Shown: piece by piece, positions 1 through 8,892 of the stretch
Numbering within the stretch: position 1 is the first letter of the stretch
Layout: the number at the start of each line of letters is the position of its first letter
Assembly: GCA_031549605.1 (NCBI GenBank)
Contig: JAVBPM010000046.1
Location: 1-43,202, forward strand
Direction of reading: 5' to 3'
From: WRAI01 sp031549605
GTDB taxonomy: Bacteria > Bacillota > Clostridia > Oscillospirales > UBA929
DNA: 43,202 nucleotides
Position numbers and translations under genes: made by a program
Notes under the pieces: model-generated
Told to the model about the DNA's origin: nothing
Databases searched by the model: none
The model's input: the letters and a program-made list of their open reading frames with translations, nothing else

Positions 1-1505
1 CGCGTGGAGCCGTTTTCAAAGAGGAACTTGTCGGTTACAATGAACACTCTCTGTATATTTTTGTCATTTTTTAACTCAGAGAGGGCAACATTAAGGCAGC
101 CGCGCTTGGTGTACAGGCGGGACGGTGTGCGGAACCACAGCATATTCTCTCTCCTTACCGCCACAATTTTTGTGTTGAGCAGGTGCTTGATGCCAACATT
201 TTCGCTGGTGCTGTTGCCACCCCACGAGCCGCAGCCGAGGGTCAGCGACGGCGCCAGATGGTAGTTGTACAGGCCGCCAATCGCGCCGTGCGCGGCCGGC
301 GTATTGACCAGAATGCGGCAGGTTTTCATCTTGGCGCTAAAGGCCTGCAACCGGTCGTCGCGCGTCAGCACATCGAGGTAAATGGATGAGGTGTGGCCCA
401 GACCGCCATCCTCGACCAGCTGCGCGGCTTTGGCCAGCGCGTCGTCGAAGTCCTTGGCGCGGTACAGCGCCAGCACGGGCGACAGCTTTTCGTGGGCGAA
501 GGCCTCGCTCAGCTCGACGCTCTGCACCTCGCCAATGAGAATTTTGGTTGATGTCGGCACGGTCAGTCCGGCCAACGCGGCGATAGCCGCCGCCGGCTGC
601 CCGACGATTTTGGCGTTGAGCGCACCGTTGATGATCATAATGTCGCGCACGGCTTGCGTCTCTTTTGCGTTGAGCAGATAGCAGCCACGGTCGGCAAACT
701 CGCGCTTGACCGCGTCGTAGACGCTGTCGAGGGCGATAACCGACTGCTCGGACGCGCAAATCATGCCGTTGTCAAAGGTTTTGGAATGAATAAGAGAGTT
801 GACGGCCAGCTTGATGTCGGCACTGTCGTCAATGACGGCCGGTGTGTTGCCGGCGCCGACGCCCAGCGCCGGTTTGCCGCTGGAATAGGCGCTCTTGACC
901 ATGCCCGGGCCGCCGGTGGCCAGGATGATGTCGGCCTCGCGCATGATGGTATTGGTCAATTCAAGGCTGGGCACGTCAATCCAAGCGATGATGTCCTCGG
1001 GTGCGCCGGCGGCGACGGCCGCCTCCAGCACAATGCGCGCCGCCTCGGCCGTGCAGTTTTTGGCGCGCGGATGGGGGCTGAACACGATGCCGTTGCGCGT
1101 TTTAAGTGCCATCAGCGCCTTAAAGATAGCCGTCGACGTCGGGTTAGTGGTGGGAATGACGGCGGCAATGACGCCAATGGGCTCAAGGATTTTGCGGTAG
1201 CCGGCGGCTTCGTCCTGTTCGACAATGCCGACAGTTTTGGCGTTTTTGTACTCGTTGTAGACGTATTCGGACGCGTAGAGGTTCTTGATGACCTTGTCCT
1301 CGACGACGCCCATGCCGGTCTCGGCCACCGCCATTTTGGCCAGCGGAATACGCTGCTTGGACGCGGCCAAGGCGGCGGCGGTAAAAATGGCGTCGACCTG
1401 CTGCTGGCTATAGCCGGCAAAGCGCTGCTGCGCTGCGCGCACGCGTTGCATGGCCTGACCCAGCGCCTCGACGCTGTCAACCATCGGTTGTTTGCGTTGT
1501 GCCAT
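1..1505 (-). CDS. adhE: Bifunctional acetaldehyde-CoA/alcohol dehydrogenase AdhE, 3' end cut by window edge
   Basis: About 501 N-terminal residues are visible, translated from the minus strand. AdhE reduces acetyl-CoA to acetaldehyde and then ethanol, reoxidising NADH in fermentation. The visible part is the whole aldehyde dehydrogenase domain. It includes the catalytic cysteine (about residue 250) in FDNGMICASEQ, the motif GGLGHTSSIYLD and the motif PSLTLGCGSWGGN. The linker RRENMLWFRTPSRLY follows, and then the first strand of the iron-dependent alcohol dehydrogenase domain (AFIVTDKFLF-like) reaches the window edge. Start: ATG at 1505, preceded by AAGGAG about 9 nt upstream. A TACAAT box at 1527-1532 could be a -10, but no good -35 accompanies it. 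Only the CoA-acylating half is seen, so a stand-alone aldehyde dehydrogenase cannot be formally excluded. The in-frame linker makes AdhE much more likely. Confidence 0.93.
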   Translation of the reverse strand, partial: MAQRKQPMVDSVEALGQAMQRVRAAQQRFAGYSQQQVDAIFTAAALAASKQRIPLAKMAVAETGMGVVEDKVIKNLYASEYVYNEYKNAKTVGIVEQDEAAGYRKILEPIGVIAAVIPTTNPTSTAIFKALMALKTRNGIVFSPHPRAKNCTAEAARIVLEAAVAAGAPEDIIAWIDVPSLELTNTIMREADIILATGGPGMVKSAYSSGKPALGVGAGNTPAVIDDSADIKLAVNSLIHSKTFDNGMICASEQSVIALDSVYDAVKREFADRGCYLLNAKETQAVRDIMIINGALNAKIVGQPAAAIAALAGLTVPTSTKILIGEVQSVELSEAFAHEKLSPVLALYRAKDFDDALAKAAQLVEDGGLGHTSSIYLDVLTRDDRLQAFSAKMKTCRILVNTPAAHGAIGGLYNYHLAPSLTLGCGSWGGNSTSENVGIKHLLNTKIVAVRRENMLWFRTPSRLYTKRGCLNVALSELKNDKNIQRVFIVTDKFLFENGST

Positions 1506-1620
1506 ATCTTCACTCTCCTTACCGTTATTGTACCCGTTTGTGCGACTTAATTCTACCACAACAGTAACCAAAACAACTGTGTTTTCTACCACGATTTTCA
1601 GCCAATAACGCCCGACGCAA

Positions 1621-1651
1621 AAACAGAGACGCCGTTGCCGGCGTCTCTGTG
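1621..1651 (-). terminator. Distal copy of the prsA-side terminator hairpin (direct repeat)
   Basis: The hairpin ACAGAGACGCCG-loop-CGGCGTCTCTGT spans 1623-1650. On the minus strand it is followed by TTTTTGCG, a U-tract typical of an intrinsic terminator. It is a near-perfect direct repeat of 1900-1930; the loops read TTGC and TTTC on the plus strand. The 248-bp element lies between the two copies. Confidence 0.75.
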
Positions 1652-1899
1652 CAGCGTGTCATAAAACTTGTTTTTGGCACGCTGCAGACTGACAAAGACG
1701 TGCGCAGGCAAAAAAACGCTGTCCGTCGGCGTACGATGGTACGCTAGGACAACGTTTCTGCAGCAAGTAAAACCATTGCGGCACAGCGACCTTGTCAATG
1801 CGCCGCCAATCATAGCTGAGTATCAATACGCAGCCTTACGTCGCCGTTTTCTCTCTTTTCTGTCGCTGGTTTTGCGGTGCGCGCTTTTTTGACAGTCTG
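1652..1899 (-). repeat. 248-bp dispersed structured element, copy 1
   Basis: The reverse complement of this segment matches 24978-25225 at about 90% by hand alignment, and both copies are 248 bp. It begins CAGACTGTCAAA and ends GACACGCTG. Internal helices are visible: GCGGCGCA with TGTGCCGC, AAACGTTGTCC with GGACAGCGTTT, and a 3'-terminal hairpin CAGCGTG/CACGCTG. The 5'-end CAGACT can pair with AGTCTG near the 3' end. There is no convincing protein, although a 71-codon frame crosses it. The element sits between two direct copies of a terminator hairpin downstream of the foldase gene that ends at 1943. The family is not recognised. It could be a MITE-like repeat or a mobile structured RNA. Confidence 0.8.
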
Positions 1900-1930
1900 A
1901 AACAGAGACGCCGTTTCCGGCGTCTCTGTA
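1900..1930 (-). terminator. Proximal terminator hairpin downstream of the PPIase lipoprotein gene
   Basis: A perfect 12-bp stem, ACAGAGACGCCG with CGGCGTCTCTGT (1902-1929), lies 13 nt after the stop of the gene ending at 1943. It has only a short T run (GTTTCAG) before the dispersed element begins. The true U-tract appears after the second hairpin copy at 1621-1651, as if one terminator had been duplicated around an insertion. Confidence 0.7.
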
Positions 1931-1942
1931 GTGCTGCGTCTA

Positions 1943-3535
1943 TTAGCCTGTGGTGGTTCCGTCATCGGCAGCGGGCTGAATCAGGGTATCGACAAAGGTG
2001 CGGTCGAACTCCTTGATTTCGGCCTGTGCGCCGGATGCCAGCTCTTTGAGGTAGGTCTCCATCCGGCCGTTGCGCAGCGCCTCAACGACGCTCTCTTTCC
2101 AGAAGGTACCGTTGAGCTTGGACATATACATGATGTGGTAACCGAAATCAGTGGCAACGATACCGCTATCGCCCACTTTACGGGCGGGGTCAAAGCACCA
2201 GTCGTTGAAGGCAGTTACCATCTGGCCGCGCTGTACACCTTGGTACAGGCCACCGTTGTCTTTGGAACCGGGGTCGCCGCTATTGGCCTTGGCCAGTGCG
2301 GCAAAGCTGTCCTCGCTCTTGTCGCCGGCCAAGTACTCGTTATACAGCTTCTCGGCCGCGGCTTTTACCTCTTTGACATGATCCTCCAGCGGCAAGCCGG
2401 CCTCGTCGACTTTAGTCTCATCATAGGCGCACAGAATGTGGCGCACGTCGACCGAATAGACCTGCTCATTTTTGTAGGCCTTAGAGAAGAGAATGACCGA
2501 ATAGCCGGTGCTCTCTTTGATAACAGCGCAGTCGCCCGCCTTGCGAGCCGCGTCAAACACCCACAGGGCCGCTTCCTCGGACATCGCCGCGGCGTCGGCG
2601 CCGACGTATTTGGTATCGGCGTCGGGGTTAAAGTCGGCGTCGTCGGCCGGCTTGTTGATGGTGGCCTGCGCAATGAAGCTGGCCTCGTCCTTGGCGCTGG
2701 CCTGCATGGCGTCGGCCTTGGCCTTGGCGGCACTCATCGCCTGCTCGGTGGCGGCCGTTTTTTCCTCGTCGGTGGCAGTCTCAGCCAGACCGGTGGCGCT
2801 GCCGTCAATGGTCAGCATACGGAAGTCGGCAATGGCATACTGCGACGGCGACTTGGCGTACTCGGCCTCAATCTCCGCATCCGTGTACTGCAAATCGTTG
2901 CGGTACTTTTCGTAGTACTTGTTGGCCAGCATCATACGCTCATAGCTGCGCTTCAGCAGCTCAACATTGGTGCCGTAGCCGTAGTAGTTGGAAATCAAAT
3001 CGTTGGCTGTGGCGTTGTTCTCCTTGGCGGCATCCTCAACGCTTTTTATGGAGGCGGCCACATTTTCGTTATCGGCCTCATCCAGTACAATCCCGGCCTT
3101 TTCGGCCGCTTTGCACATGCCGATAACCATCTTAATCTGGTCTATGGTCTCGCGGTGCAGCATGTCGTCGACGGTCTCGCCCTCCTGACCGCCCATCATG
3201 GGTGCTTGGTCCTTGAGCGACTTGGTCATGTCGGCACCCATGTTATAGGTAGACGACAGATAGTTTTCCAGCATGCTGCGGTAGTAGTAGTTGTACTCAG
3301 ACACCTTGATTTCAACGCCATCTACCGTCAGCGCGACCTCGTCAAAGCGCGCGTTGGGCGTGGGAGTTACAATCGGTTGGGCCGAGCTGTCGGTATTCGG
3401 GGACGTGCTCGGCTCGCCGGTAGTCGTGGTGGGCGAGGCGCTGGGCTTTTCGTCAATGGGCTTGCAGCCCACAGCCAAACTCAGCAACAGCACGAGCGCC
3501 AGCGCAACGGCTGACATTTTGGACATCTTCTTCAT
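1943..3535 (-). CDS. PrsA/SurA-like peptidyl-prolyl isomerase lipoprotein
   Basis: A 530-aa predicted extracytoplasmic foldase. A lipoprotein signal (LLLSLAVGC, lipid-modified Cys24) is followed by a Ser/Thr/Pro-rich linker to about residue 60. An alpha-helical SurA/trigger-factor-like chaperone region comes next. Toward the C-terminus is a parvulin rotamase domain, beginning at VRHILCAYDET and including NSGDPGSKDNGGLYQG and TDFGYHIMYMSKL. Such proteins help secreted proteins fold at the membrane-wall interface. The gene lies 20 nt downstream of a second foldase gene (3556-5100), so the two are probably co-transcribed. It ends just before a terminator hairpin. The length exceeds the ~300 aa of Bacillus PrsA because of the long helical region. 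Clients are unknown, though the giant surface protein in this window is one conceivable client. Confidence 0.85.
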   Translation of the reverse strand: MKKMSKMSAVALALVLLLSLAVGCKPIDEKPSASPTTTTGEPSTSPNTDSSAQPIVTPTPNARFDEVALTVDGVEIKVSEYNYYYRSMLENYLSSTYNMGADMTKSLKDQAPMMGGQEGETVDDMLHRETIDQIKMVIGMCKAAEKAGIVLDEADNENVAASIKSVEDAAKENNATANDLISNYYGYGTNVELLKRSYERMMLANKYYEKYRNDLQYTDAEIEAEYAKSPSQYAIADFRMLTIDGSATGLAETATDEEKTAATEQAMSAAKAKADAMQASAKDEASFIAQATINKPADDADFNPDADTKYVGADAAAMSEEAALWVFDAARKAGDCAVIKESTGYSVILFSKAYKNEQVYSVDVRHILCAYDETKVDEAGLPLEDHVKEVKAAAEKLYNEYLAGDKSEDSFAALAKANSGDPGSKDNGGLYQGVQRGQMVTAFNDWCFDPARKVGDSGIVATDFGYHIMYMSKLNGTFWKESVVEALRNGRMETYLKELASGAQAEIKEFDRTFVDTLIQPAADDGTTTG

Positions 3536-3555
3536 GGCGTCTCCTATCTTCTCGT

Positions 3556-5100
3556 TTATTTCGACTTGGTCACAAACAGACTACCGGGGAATAGATTGGT
3601 CTTGAGCGGGTTCTTTTCCTCCAGTTCCTTCATAAAGGCATCGTTTTTGTCGGTCAGCAGTGTATTTTCCACCAGCGTTTTCCACAGCGGTGTGGTATCA
3701 ATCGACTCGAAGTAGACGAGCGAGTAGCCGGTGGTGATTTCGTTGCCGTCATTGTCCTGTCCCGTGAGCGGCACGATGGTGGTGTCGCCCTGCTTGCGCG
3801 CCGGGTCGGAGTACCACTTAACGCCCTCGTCGTCAGAGTCGGCATCCAGCCCGCGATCCTCCAGCAGACCGCCGGTGTGGCGACCGTTGATGTCGGAGCT
3901 CTGCTTGGCCAGCTCGGCAAAGGCCTCCGGCGTCTTGGCGCCGGCCTGGTAATCGGCCTGCAGCTTTTTCGCCTTTTCCTCGGCGGCCTTGAGCTGTTCG
4001 TCGGTGGGTTTGTCAGCGCCGGCGTCAATGTCGGCATCGACCTGAATGGTGCGGATGGTCGCCGACGAGTTTCCGGTCTGCTGCTTGCGGTCGATGAAAC
4101 GGATGACCGTGGCGTTAAACGTCACGCCGTCGGTGGCCGAGGTGTCGGTTTGCGCGACAAACACCTTGACGTCACCGGCTTTGATGTCGGTACCAAACAG
4201 CCAGTCGGCCGCGCCCTCGGTCGAGGTGGCCGAAGACTTCATGGTGTCACGGGTGTAGAGTGTCTCCTTGTCAAAGGTCTTTTGCTCCTCCTCGGTTTTC
4301 AGCGCCTTGACCGCCTCGGCAAAGGCGTCGTCGGACGTGGCCTTGGCAGCCAGCTCGTCGCCCTGCTTCTGCATGGCCGTCTTTTCAGCGTCGCTCTCGG
4401 TTTTCTTCTTGGTGTCGTCGGCGCCCTCGCTGTATGTTTTCTTGGTACCGCTGATGGTGTACATCATATAGCTGACGGTATCATAGTCGGCTTTGTTGTC
4501 GTCGTACTTCTTCTGGATATCGGCGTCAGTCGAGGGGTTCTTCTTCTCGAAGTCCTCTGCAAACTGCTGCATCAGCAGCTGACGCTCTTGATAGGCTACC
4601 ATCTGGTCGATATTGACGCCACGGCCATAGTTATCCTTGAAGTATTTGGTTTCCTTCAGGTTGTTGTCCTTCAGCGCCTGCTCAAAATCGGCAATTTGGT
4701 CGGCGACGATGGCCTTGTCGCTGTCACTCAGTTTGAGACCGTTTTTCTCGGCCTCGGCGCAAATAAGCAGCTGGTTGTACAACGTCTTTTCCGTGGCCTC
4801 GGCAACGCTCTTGTTGCCGGTGAACATCTCGTAGTACTCGCCGTACTGGCTGGCGGTTCTCTGCTCTACGCCATAGGCGTAGTTGTAGTCGGCAACAGTC
4901 AGGCTCATGCCGTTGGCCGAAATGGCGTTAAACATTTTATGCGGCACACCCATGCCGATGAGAATCAGAACGACGAGCACGAGGCAAACAACCGTAATGC
5001 CCAACCGAATCAGGATTTTGTCAACTCTGACCTTTTGCTTTTGGGGAACTGCCGTTTCTTTTTCCTGCTTGCGCAGCTTCTTTTCACGTGAAGCGCTCAT
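3556..5100 (-). CDS. Membrane-anchored parvulin/SurA-like foldase
   Basis: A 514-aa protein. A short charged cytoplasmic N-terminus (Lys/Glu-rich, residues 1-30) is followed by one transmembrane helix (LVLVVLILIGMGVP region, about 30-50). A long helical extracytoplasmic chaperone domain begins at NGMSLTVADYNYAYG. A divergent parvulin-like domain follows (AFAELAKQSSDINGRHTGG, then GYSLVYFESID). The domain order matches the downstream lipoprotein foldase, but this one is held by an uncleaved helix instead of a lipid. The rotamase region is weakly conserved, so it may act mainly as a chaperone. The start at 5100 has an AGGAG-type site about 10 nt upstream. It is first in an apparent two-gene operon. 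Confidence 0.78.
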   Translation of the reverse strand: MSASREKKLRKQEKETAVPQKQKVRVDKILIRLGITVVCLVLVVLILIGMGVPHKMFNAISANGMSLTVADYNYAYGVEQRTASQYGEYYEMFTGNKSVAEATEKTLYNQLLICAEAEKNGLKLSDSDKAIVADQIADFEQALKDNNLKETKYFKDNYGRGVNIDQMVAYQERQLLMQQFAEDFEKKNPSTDADIQKKYDDNKADYDTVSYMMYTISGTKKTYSEGADDTKKKTESDAEKTAMQKQGDELAAKATSDDAFAEAVKALKTEEEQKTFDKETLYTRDTMKSSATSTEGAADWLFGTDIKAGDVKVFVAQTDTSATDGVTFNATVIRFIDRKQQTGNSSATIRTIQVDADIDAGADKPTDEQLKAAEEKAKKLQADYQAGAKTPEAFAELAKQSSDINGRHTGGLLEDRGLDADSDDEGVKWYSDPARKQGDTTIVPLTGQDNDGNEITTGYSLVYFESIDTTPLWKTLVENTLLTDKNDAFMKELEEKNPLKTNLFPGSLFVTKSK

Positions 5101-5139
5101 GGACTTCTTCTCCTCTCGTGTTAGGCCGCCGCGGCCAGT

Positions 5140-5168
5140 ATACTACTTTTTCGTCGCGCGGATGTGAA
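5140..5168 (-). promoter_or_regulatory. Possible sigma-A promoter for the two foldase genes
   Basis: On the minus strand TTCACA (5163-5168) is separated by 17 nt from TAGTAT (5140-5145), about 40 nt upstream of the start at 5100. The -35 is imperfect, and a shifted TATACT is an alternative -10. Confidence 0.4.
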
Positions 5169-5191
5169 TAAACGGTGAATAGTGCGTGAAC

Positions 5192-6445
5192 TTATGTCAA
5201 AAATTGCCGGATGATTGTCTCATAGCGCTCCATGGCGCCAATTTGCCCGACGGCAGAAAAGGAGGGCTGTTGCACTACGTGTTGTGCCAAAGCGCGCACA
5301 TCGGACAGCGTCACGGCATCGTACTGCGCGGCAATCAACTCGGGCGTGGGCACATGGCCGTGCGCCAGCATACTGCGCGCCGCGTGCGACGCGCGCGCGC
5401 CTGTCGACTCCATGCTCATAATGACGTTGGCCTTGAGCTGCTCGCGGCAGCGGTCCAGCTCGTCGGCGGTCGGCCCGTGCTCGGCCATTTGACAAAGCAC
5501 TTGGCACAGCAGGGTCAACGCCTCGAACTCGGTCTCGCGACCCAGCGCGGTGTAAAGGCAGAGCAACCCAGTATCGGCGTGCGATACCGTGTAGCTGTGA
5601 ACAGCGTAGCAAAGACCCTTTTGCTCGCGCAGCAGCTGGTACAGCCGTGACGACGCGCCGCCGCCCAGCATACCGCACAGCAGCTGTAGGGCGTGGCGCC
5701 GCTCGTCGTTCCACGACAATCCCGGCAGTGCGAGGCAGAGATGGTTTTGCTCCTGCGCCTTTTCGGCGCCGACAAACGCGGGCGTGTACACCGCCGGTGC
5801 GTGGCTGACGGCCTGTCCGGTCGGCAACTGTTCCAGCTGCTGCGTCAAACGCGCCACGTCGGCGTCGGTGTAGCGACCGGCCAGTGTGGCCAGCAGCTGC
5901 GGCGCGCGGTAATAGCGGTCGCGGAAAGCACGCAACGCCGCGCCAGTCATATTGCCCAGCGACTCAGGCGTGCCCAGAATGGGCAGCCCCACCGATTGCT
6001 CGGGGTAGACGCGGGCAAAGAGCTGCTCGGCCACCAAATCCTCGGGCGTGTCTTCATACATCCCGATTTCCTCGAGAATGACCCGCCGCTCGTTTTGCAA
6101 ATCGTCCTCATGGCAGTTGGCGTGAAAGACCATGTCGGTCAGCACGTCAATGGCGAGCGGCAGATGGCTCGTAAGCACGCGGGCGTAAAAGGCGGTGCAT
6201 TCCTTGGTGGTAAAGGCGTTGAACTGTCCGCCCACAGCGTCGGTCAGCTGTGCGATGTCGGCGGCACTGCGCGTGGGCGTGCCCTTGAACACCATGTGCT
6301 CCAAGCAGTGGCTGATGCCGCTCTGCTCGGGCAGCTCGTGACGCGAACCGACACCGGCCCACAGGCCGACAGCGGCGCTGAGCACATTGTCAATCGGCTC
6401 GAGCAACAGCGTAACGCCGTTGCCGAGCCGGATTGTTTCTACCAT
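5192..6445 (-). CDS. M16 family (insulinase-like/processing) zinc peptidase
   Basis: 417 aa. The inverted zinc motif HxxEH is present as HCLEHMVFKGT (His46, Glu49, His50). The third ligand is probably Glu127, in ERRVILEEIGMYEDTPEDL. The second, non-catalytic M16 lobe follows, with GMLGGGASSRLYQLLREQKG (about residues 260-280), matching the usual two-lobed subunit of about 420 aa. The start lies 3 nt after the pnp stop, so it is translationally linked to pnp. A peptidase of this family next to pnp is common in Firmicutes (the ymxG/mlpA type). The physiological substrate is not established from sequence. Confidence 0.9.
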   Translation of the reverse strand: MVETIRLGNGVTLLLEPIDNVLSAAVGLWAGVGSRHELPEQSGISHCLEHMVFKGTPTRSAADIAQLTDAVGGQFNAFTTKECTAFYARVLTSHLPLAIDVLTDMVFHANCHEDDLQNERRVILEEIGMYEDTPEDLVAEQLFARVYPEQSVGLPILGTPESLGNMTGAALRAFRDRYYRAPQLLATLAGRYTDADVARLTQQLEQLPTGQAVSHAPAVYTPAFVGAEKAQEQNHLCLALPGLSWNDERRHALQLLCGMLGGGASSRLYQLLREQKGLCYAVHSYTVSHADTGLLCLYTALGRETEFEALTLLCQVLCQMAEHGPTADELDRCREQLKANVIMSMESTGARASHAARSMLAHGHVPTPELIAAQYDAVTLSDVRALAQHVVQQPSFSAVGQIGAMERYETIIRQFLT

Positions 6446-6448
6446 GAA

Positions 6449-8563
6449 CTACTTGCTGTCAGCAGGCAGTGCGTCGCGGCGCGACAGGTTCATACGGCCT
6501 TTTTCGTCAATGCCGAGGTATTTGACCATGACGCTGTCGCCGACGTTAAGCACGTCCTCGACCTTGGCCACGCGTTCGCGCGCCAGCTTGGAGATGTGAA
6601 CCATGCCCTCTTTGCCGGGCACAAACTCGACAAAGGCGCCAATGGGAATGACGCGCGTCACCTTGCCGTTGAAAATGGCGCCGACTTCGGGTTCAAACAC
6701 GATGGCGGCAATCATGGCCTGCGCCTTGTCGCAGTCATCGCGGTTGATGGCGGCGATGTAGATGCGGCCGTCGTCCTCAATGTCAATCTTAGCGCCGCTC
6801 TCGGCGACAATCTTCTGAATGACGCTGCCGCCCTTGCCGATGACGTCGCGAATCTTCTCGACGTCAATCTGCATGGTAATCATCTTGGGCGCGTAGGGCG
6901 AAAGCTCGGCGCGCGGCTCGGCGATGCAGGGCAGCATAATATCGTCAAGTATTTCATAGCGCGCGTCGCGCGTAATGGTCAGCGCGCTCTGAATGATTTC
7001 CTGCGTCAGACCGTCAATTTTAATATCCATCTGAATGGCGGTGATGCCCGCCTTGGTACCGGCCACCTTGAAGTCCATGTCGCCGTAGAAGTCCTCAATG
7101 CCCTGAATGTCGGCAAAGGTCATCCAGCGATCGTCCTCGGTCACCAGACCGCAGGAGATACCGGCGACCGGCGCCTTGATGGGCACACCGGCGTCCATCA
7201 GCGCCAGCGTCGAGCCGCAAATGGCGCCCTGTGAGGTCGAACCATTGGACGACAGCACCTCGCTGACCAGACGGATGGCGTACGGGAACTCCTCCTCGCT
7301 GGGAATGACCGGCTCGAGCGCACGCTCGGCCAGCGCGCCGTGACCAATTTCACGGCGACCCGGGCCGCGCGACGGACGCGCCTCACCCACCGAGTAGGGC
7401 GGGAAGTTGTAGTGGTGCATATAGCGCTTGGACTCTTCGTCAAAGATGTTGTCCAGCTTCTGTTGGTCGCCAATCGTGCCCAGTGTGGCCACGGTCAGCA
7501 CCTGCGTCTGGCCACGGGTAAACATACCCGAGCCGTGGACGCGCGGCAGCAGACCAACCTCGGACGCGAGCGGGCGAACCTCCATCATACCACGACCGTC
7601 GACGCGCTTGTTCTCGTCGAGCAGCCAGCGGCGCACGATGTACTTTTGCAGTTTATACACGACCTCGCCGAAATCGGACTCGACGGTCGGGAAGCGCTCG
7701 GCATACTCGGCCACGACGACGGCACGCAGCGCCTTAACGCGGGCGTCGCGCTCAATCTTGTTGTCGGTGTCGAGGCAATGGCGCAGCTCGGCAATCTTGT
7801 CGGTCTTGAGCGCGTCGTACAGCTCCTGATTGAAGTTGGCGCAGGCGTACTCAAATTTAGGCTTGCCGATGTCGGCGACGATGCCGTTGATGAAGCCGAC
7901 CAGCTTGGCGATTTCGTCGTGCGCCAGCTGAATGGCCTCCAGCATTTTGTCCTCGGGCAGCTGGTCGGCACCGGCCTCAATCATCATGACCTTGGTGGCC
8001 GTGCCGGCCACAGTCAGGTTAAGCGTTGATTTCTCGCGCTGCGCGACGGTGGGTGCGACGACAAATTCGCCGTCAACGCAACCGACGTTGACACCGGCAA
8101 TGGGCCCCGACCAGGGAATATCCGAGGTCGCCAGTGCGATGGAGGCGCCCAGCATCGCCGGAATTTCCGGCGCGCAGTCGCTCTCAACGCTCATGACGGT
8201 CGCCATAATGCTGACGTCGTTGCGCATATTGGACGGGAACAGCGGGCGGATGGGACGGTCAATCAAGCGCGACGCCAACACCGCTTTCTCCGACGGGCGA
8301 CCCTCGCGGCGCAAAAAGCTGCCGGGGATGCGGCCGACCGAGTAGAGACGCTCTTCAAAGTCAACACTGAGCGGGAAATAGTCGATGCCGTTGCGCGGCA
8401 GCGCCGACGCCGTGACACTGACCAGCACGGCGGTGTCGCCGTGACGCACCAGGCAGGAGCCGTTGGCCAGCTCGGCCATTTTGCCGACTTCAATCGTCAG
8501 CTCACGGCCGCCCATGGTGGTGCGGTAGGTCTTGTTCTCAGGGAATGTTTTTTTGTTCATCAT
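6449..8563 (-). CDS. pnp: Polyribonucleotide nucleotidyltransferase (PNPase)
   Basis: 704 aa, the full length for the family. It is a phosphorolytic 3'-5' exoribonuclease active in mRNA turnover. Domains in order: first RNase PH fold (residues 10-140, with RIPGSFLRREGRPSEKA), a helical linker domain, and a second RNase PH fold (about 315-540, with FPPYSVGEARPSRGPGRREI and VAGTKAGITAIQMDIK). A KH domain (VIGKGGSVIQKIV, about 560-610) and a C-terminal S1 domain (GKVTRVIPIGAFVEFVPGKEG) follow. Two adjacent ATG codons are possible starts. AGGAAG lies upstream, and the second ATG may be used. It follows rpsO by 62 nt, the classic rpsO-pnp arrangement. Confidence 0.97.
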   Translation of the reverse strand: MMNKKTFPENKTYRTTMGGRELTIEVGKMAELANGSCLVRHGDTAVLVSVTASALPRNGIDYFPLSVDFEERLYSVGRIPGSFLRREGRPSEKAVLASRLIDRPIRPLFPSNMRNDVSIMATVMSVESDCAPEIPAMLGASIALATSDIPWSGPIAGVNVGCVDGEFVVAPTVAQREKSTLNLTVAGTATKVMMIEAGADQLPEDKMLEAIQLAHDEIAKLVGFINGIVADIGKPKFEYACANFNQELYDALKTDKIAELRHCLDTDNKIERDARVKALRAVVVAEYAERFPTVESDFGEVVYKLQKYIVRRWLLDENKRVDGRGMMEVRPLASEVGLLPRVHGSGMFTRGQTQVLTVATLGTIGDQQKLDNIFDEESKRYMHHYNFPPYSVGEARPSRGPGRREIGHGALAERALEPVIPSEEEFPYAIRLVSEVLSSNGSTSQGAICGSTLALMDAGVPIKAPVAGISCGLVTEDDRWMTFADIQGIEDFYGDMDFKVAGTKAGITAIQMDIKIDGLTQEIIQSALTITRDARYEILDDIMLPCIAEPRAELSPYAPKMITMQIDVEKIRDVIGKGGSVIQKIVAESGAKIDIEDDGRIYIAAINRDDCDKAQAMIAAIVFEPEVGAIFNGKVTRVIPIGAFVEFVPGKEGMVHISKLARERVAKVEDVLNVGDSVMVKYLGIDEKGRMNLSRRDALPADSK

Positions 8564-8625
8564 TTGTTTTTACTTCCTCTTCTACGTCTTTCAACCCTAA
8601 GGCAAAAAGCCATTGTGTTTTCGGC

Positions 8626-8892
8626 TTACTTACGGATGCCCAGCTTGGCGATGATGGCACGGTAGCGCTCGATGTCCTTGCGCTGCAGGTAGTCGAGCAG
8701 GCTGCGACGCTCACCGACCATCTTCAACAGGCCACGGCGCGAGTGGTTGTCCTTCTTGTGCACCTTGAGGTGCTCGGTCAGCTCGTTGATGCGCGCCGTC
8801 AAAATGGCGATTTGCACCTCGGGCGAGCCGGTGTCGGTGGCGTGGACGCGGTTTTGCTCGATGACTTCGGTTTTCTTAGCTTTCAGGATCAT
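8626..8892 (-). CDS. rpsO: Small ribosomal subunit protein S15
   Basis: 88 aa, the family's usual length (about 89). S15 binds the central domain of 16S rRNA early in 30S assembly. Recognisable stretches are HATDTGSPEVQIAILTARI and HKKDNHSRRGLLKMVGERR, then LLDYLQRKDIERY. Start: ATG at 8892 with GAAAGGTG upstream. It heads the rpsO-pnp-M16 operon, behind a strong promoter and a leader of about 140 nt. Confidence 0.98.
   Translation of the reverse strand: MILKAKKTEVIEQNRVHATDTGSPEVQIAILTARINELTEHLKVHKKDNHSRRGLLKMVGERRSLLDYLQRKDIERYRAIIAKLGIRK

Noticed and set aside
1931..3514. 527-codon plus-strand frame opposite the foldase lipoprotein
   Set aside because: It is the antisense shadow of a convincing lipoprotein gene with lipobox and parvulin domain.
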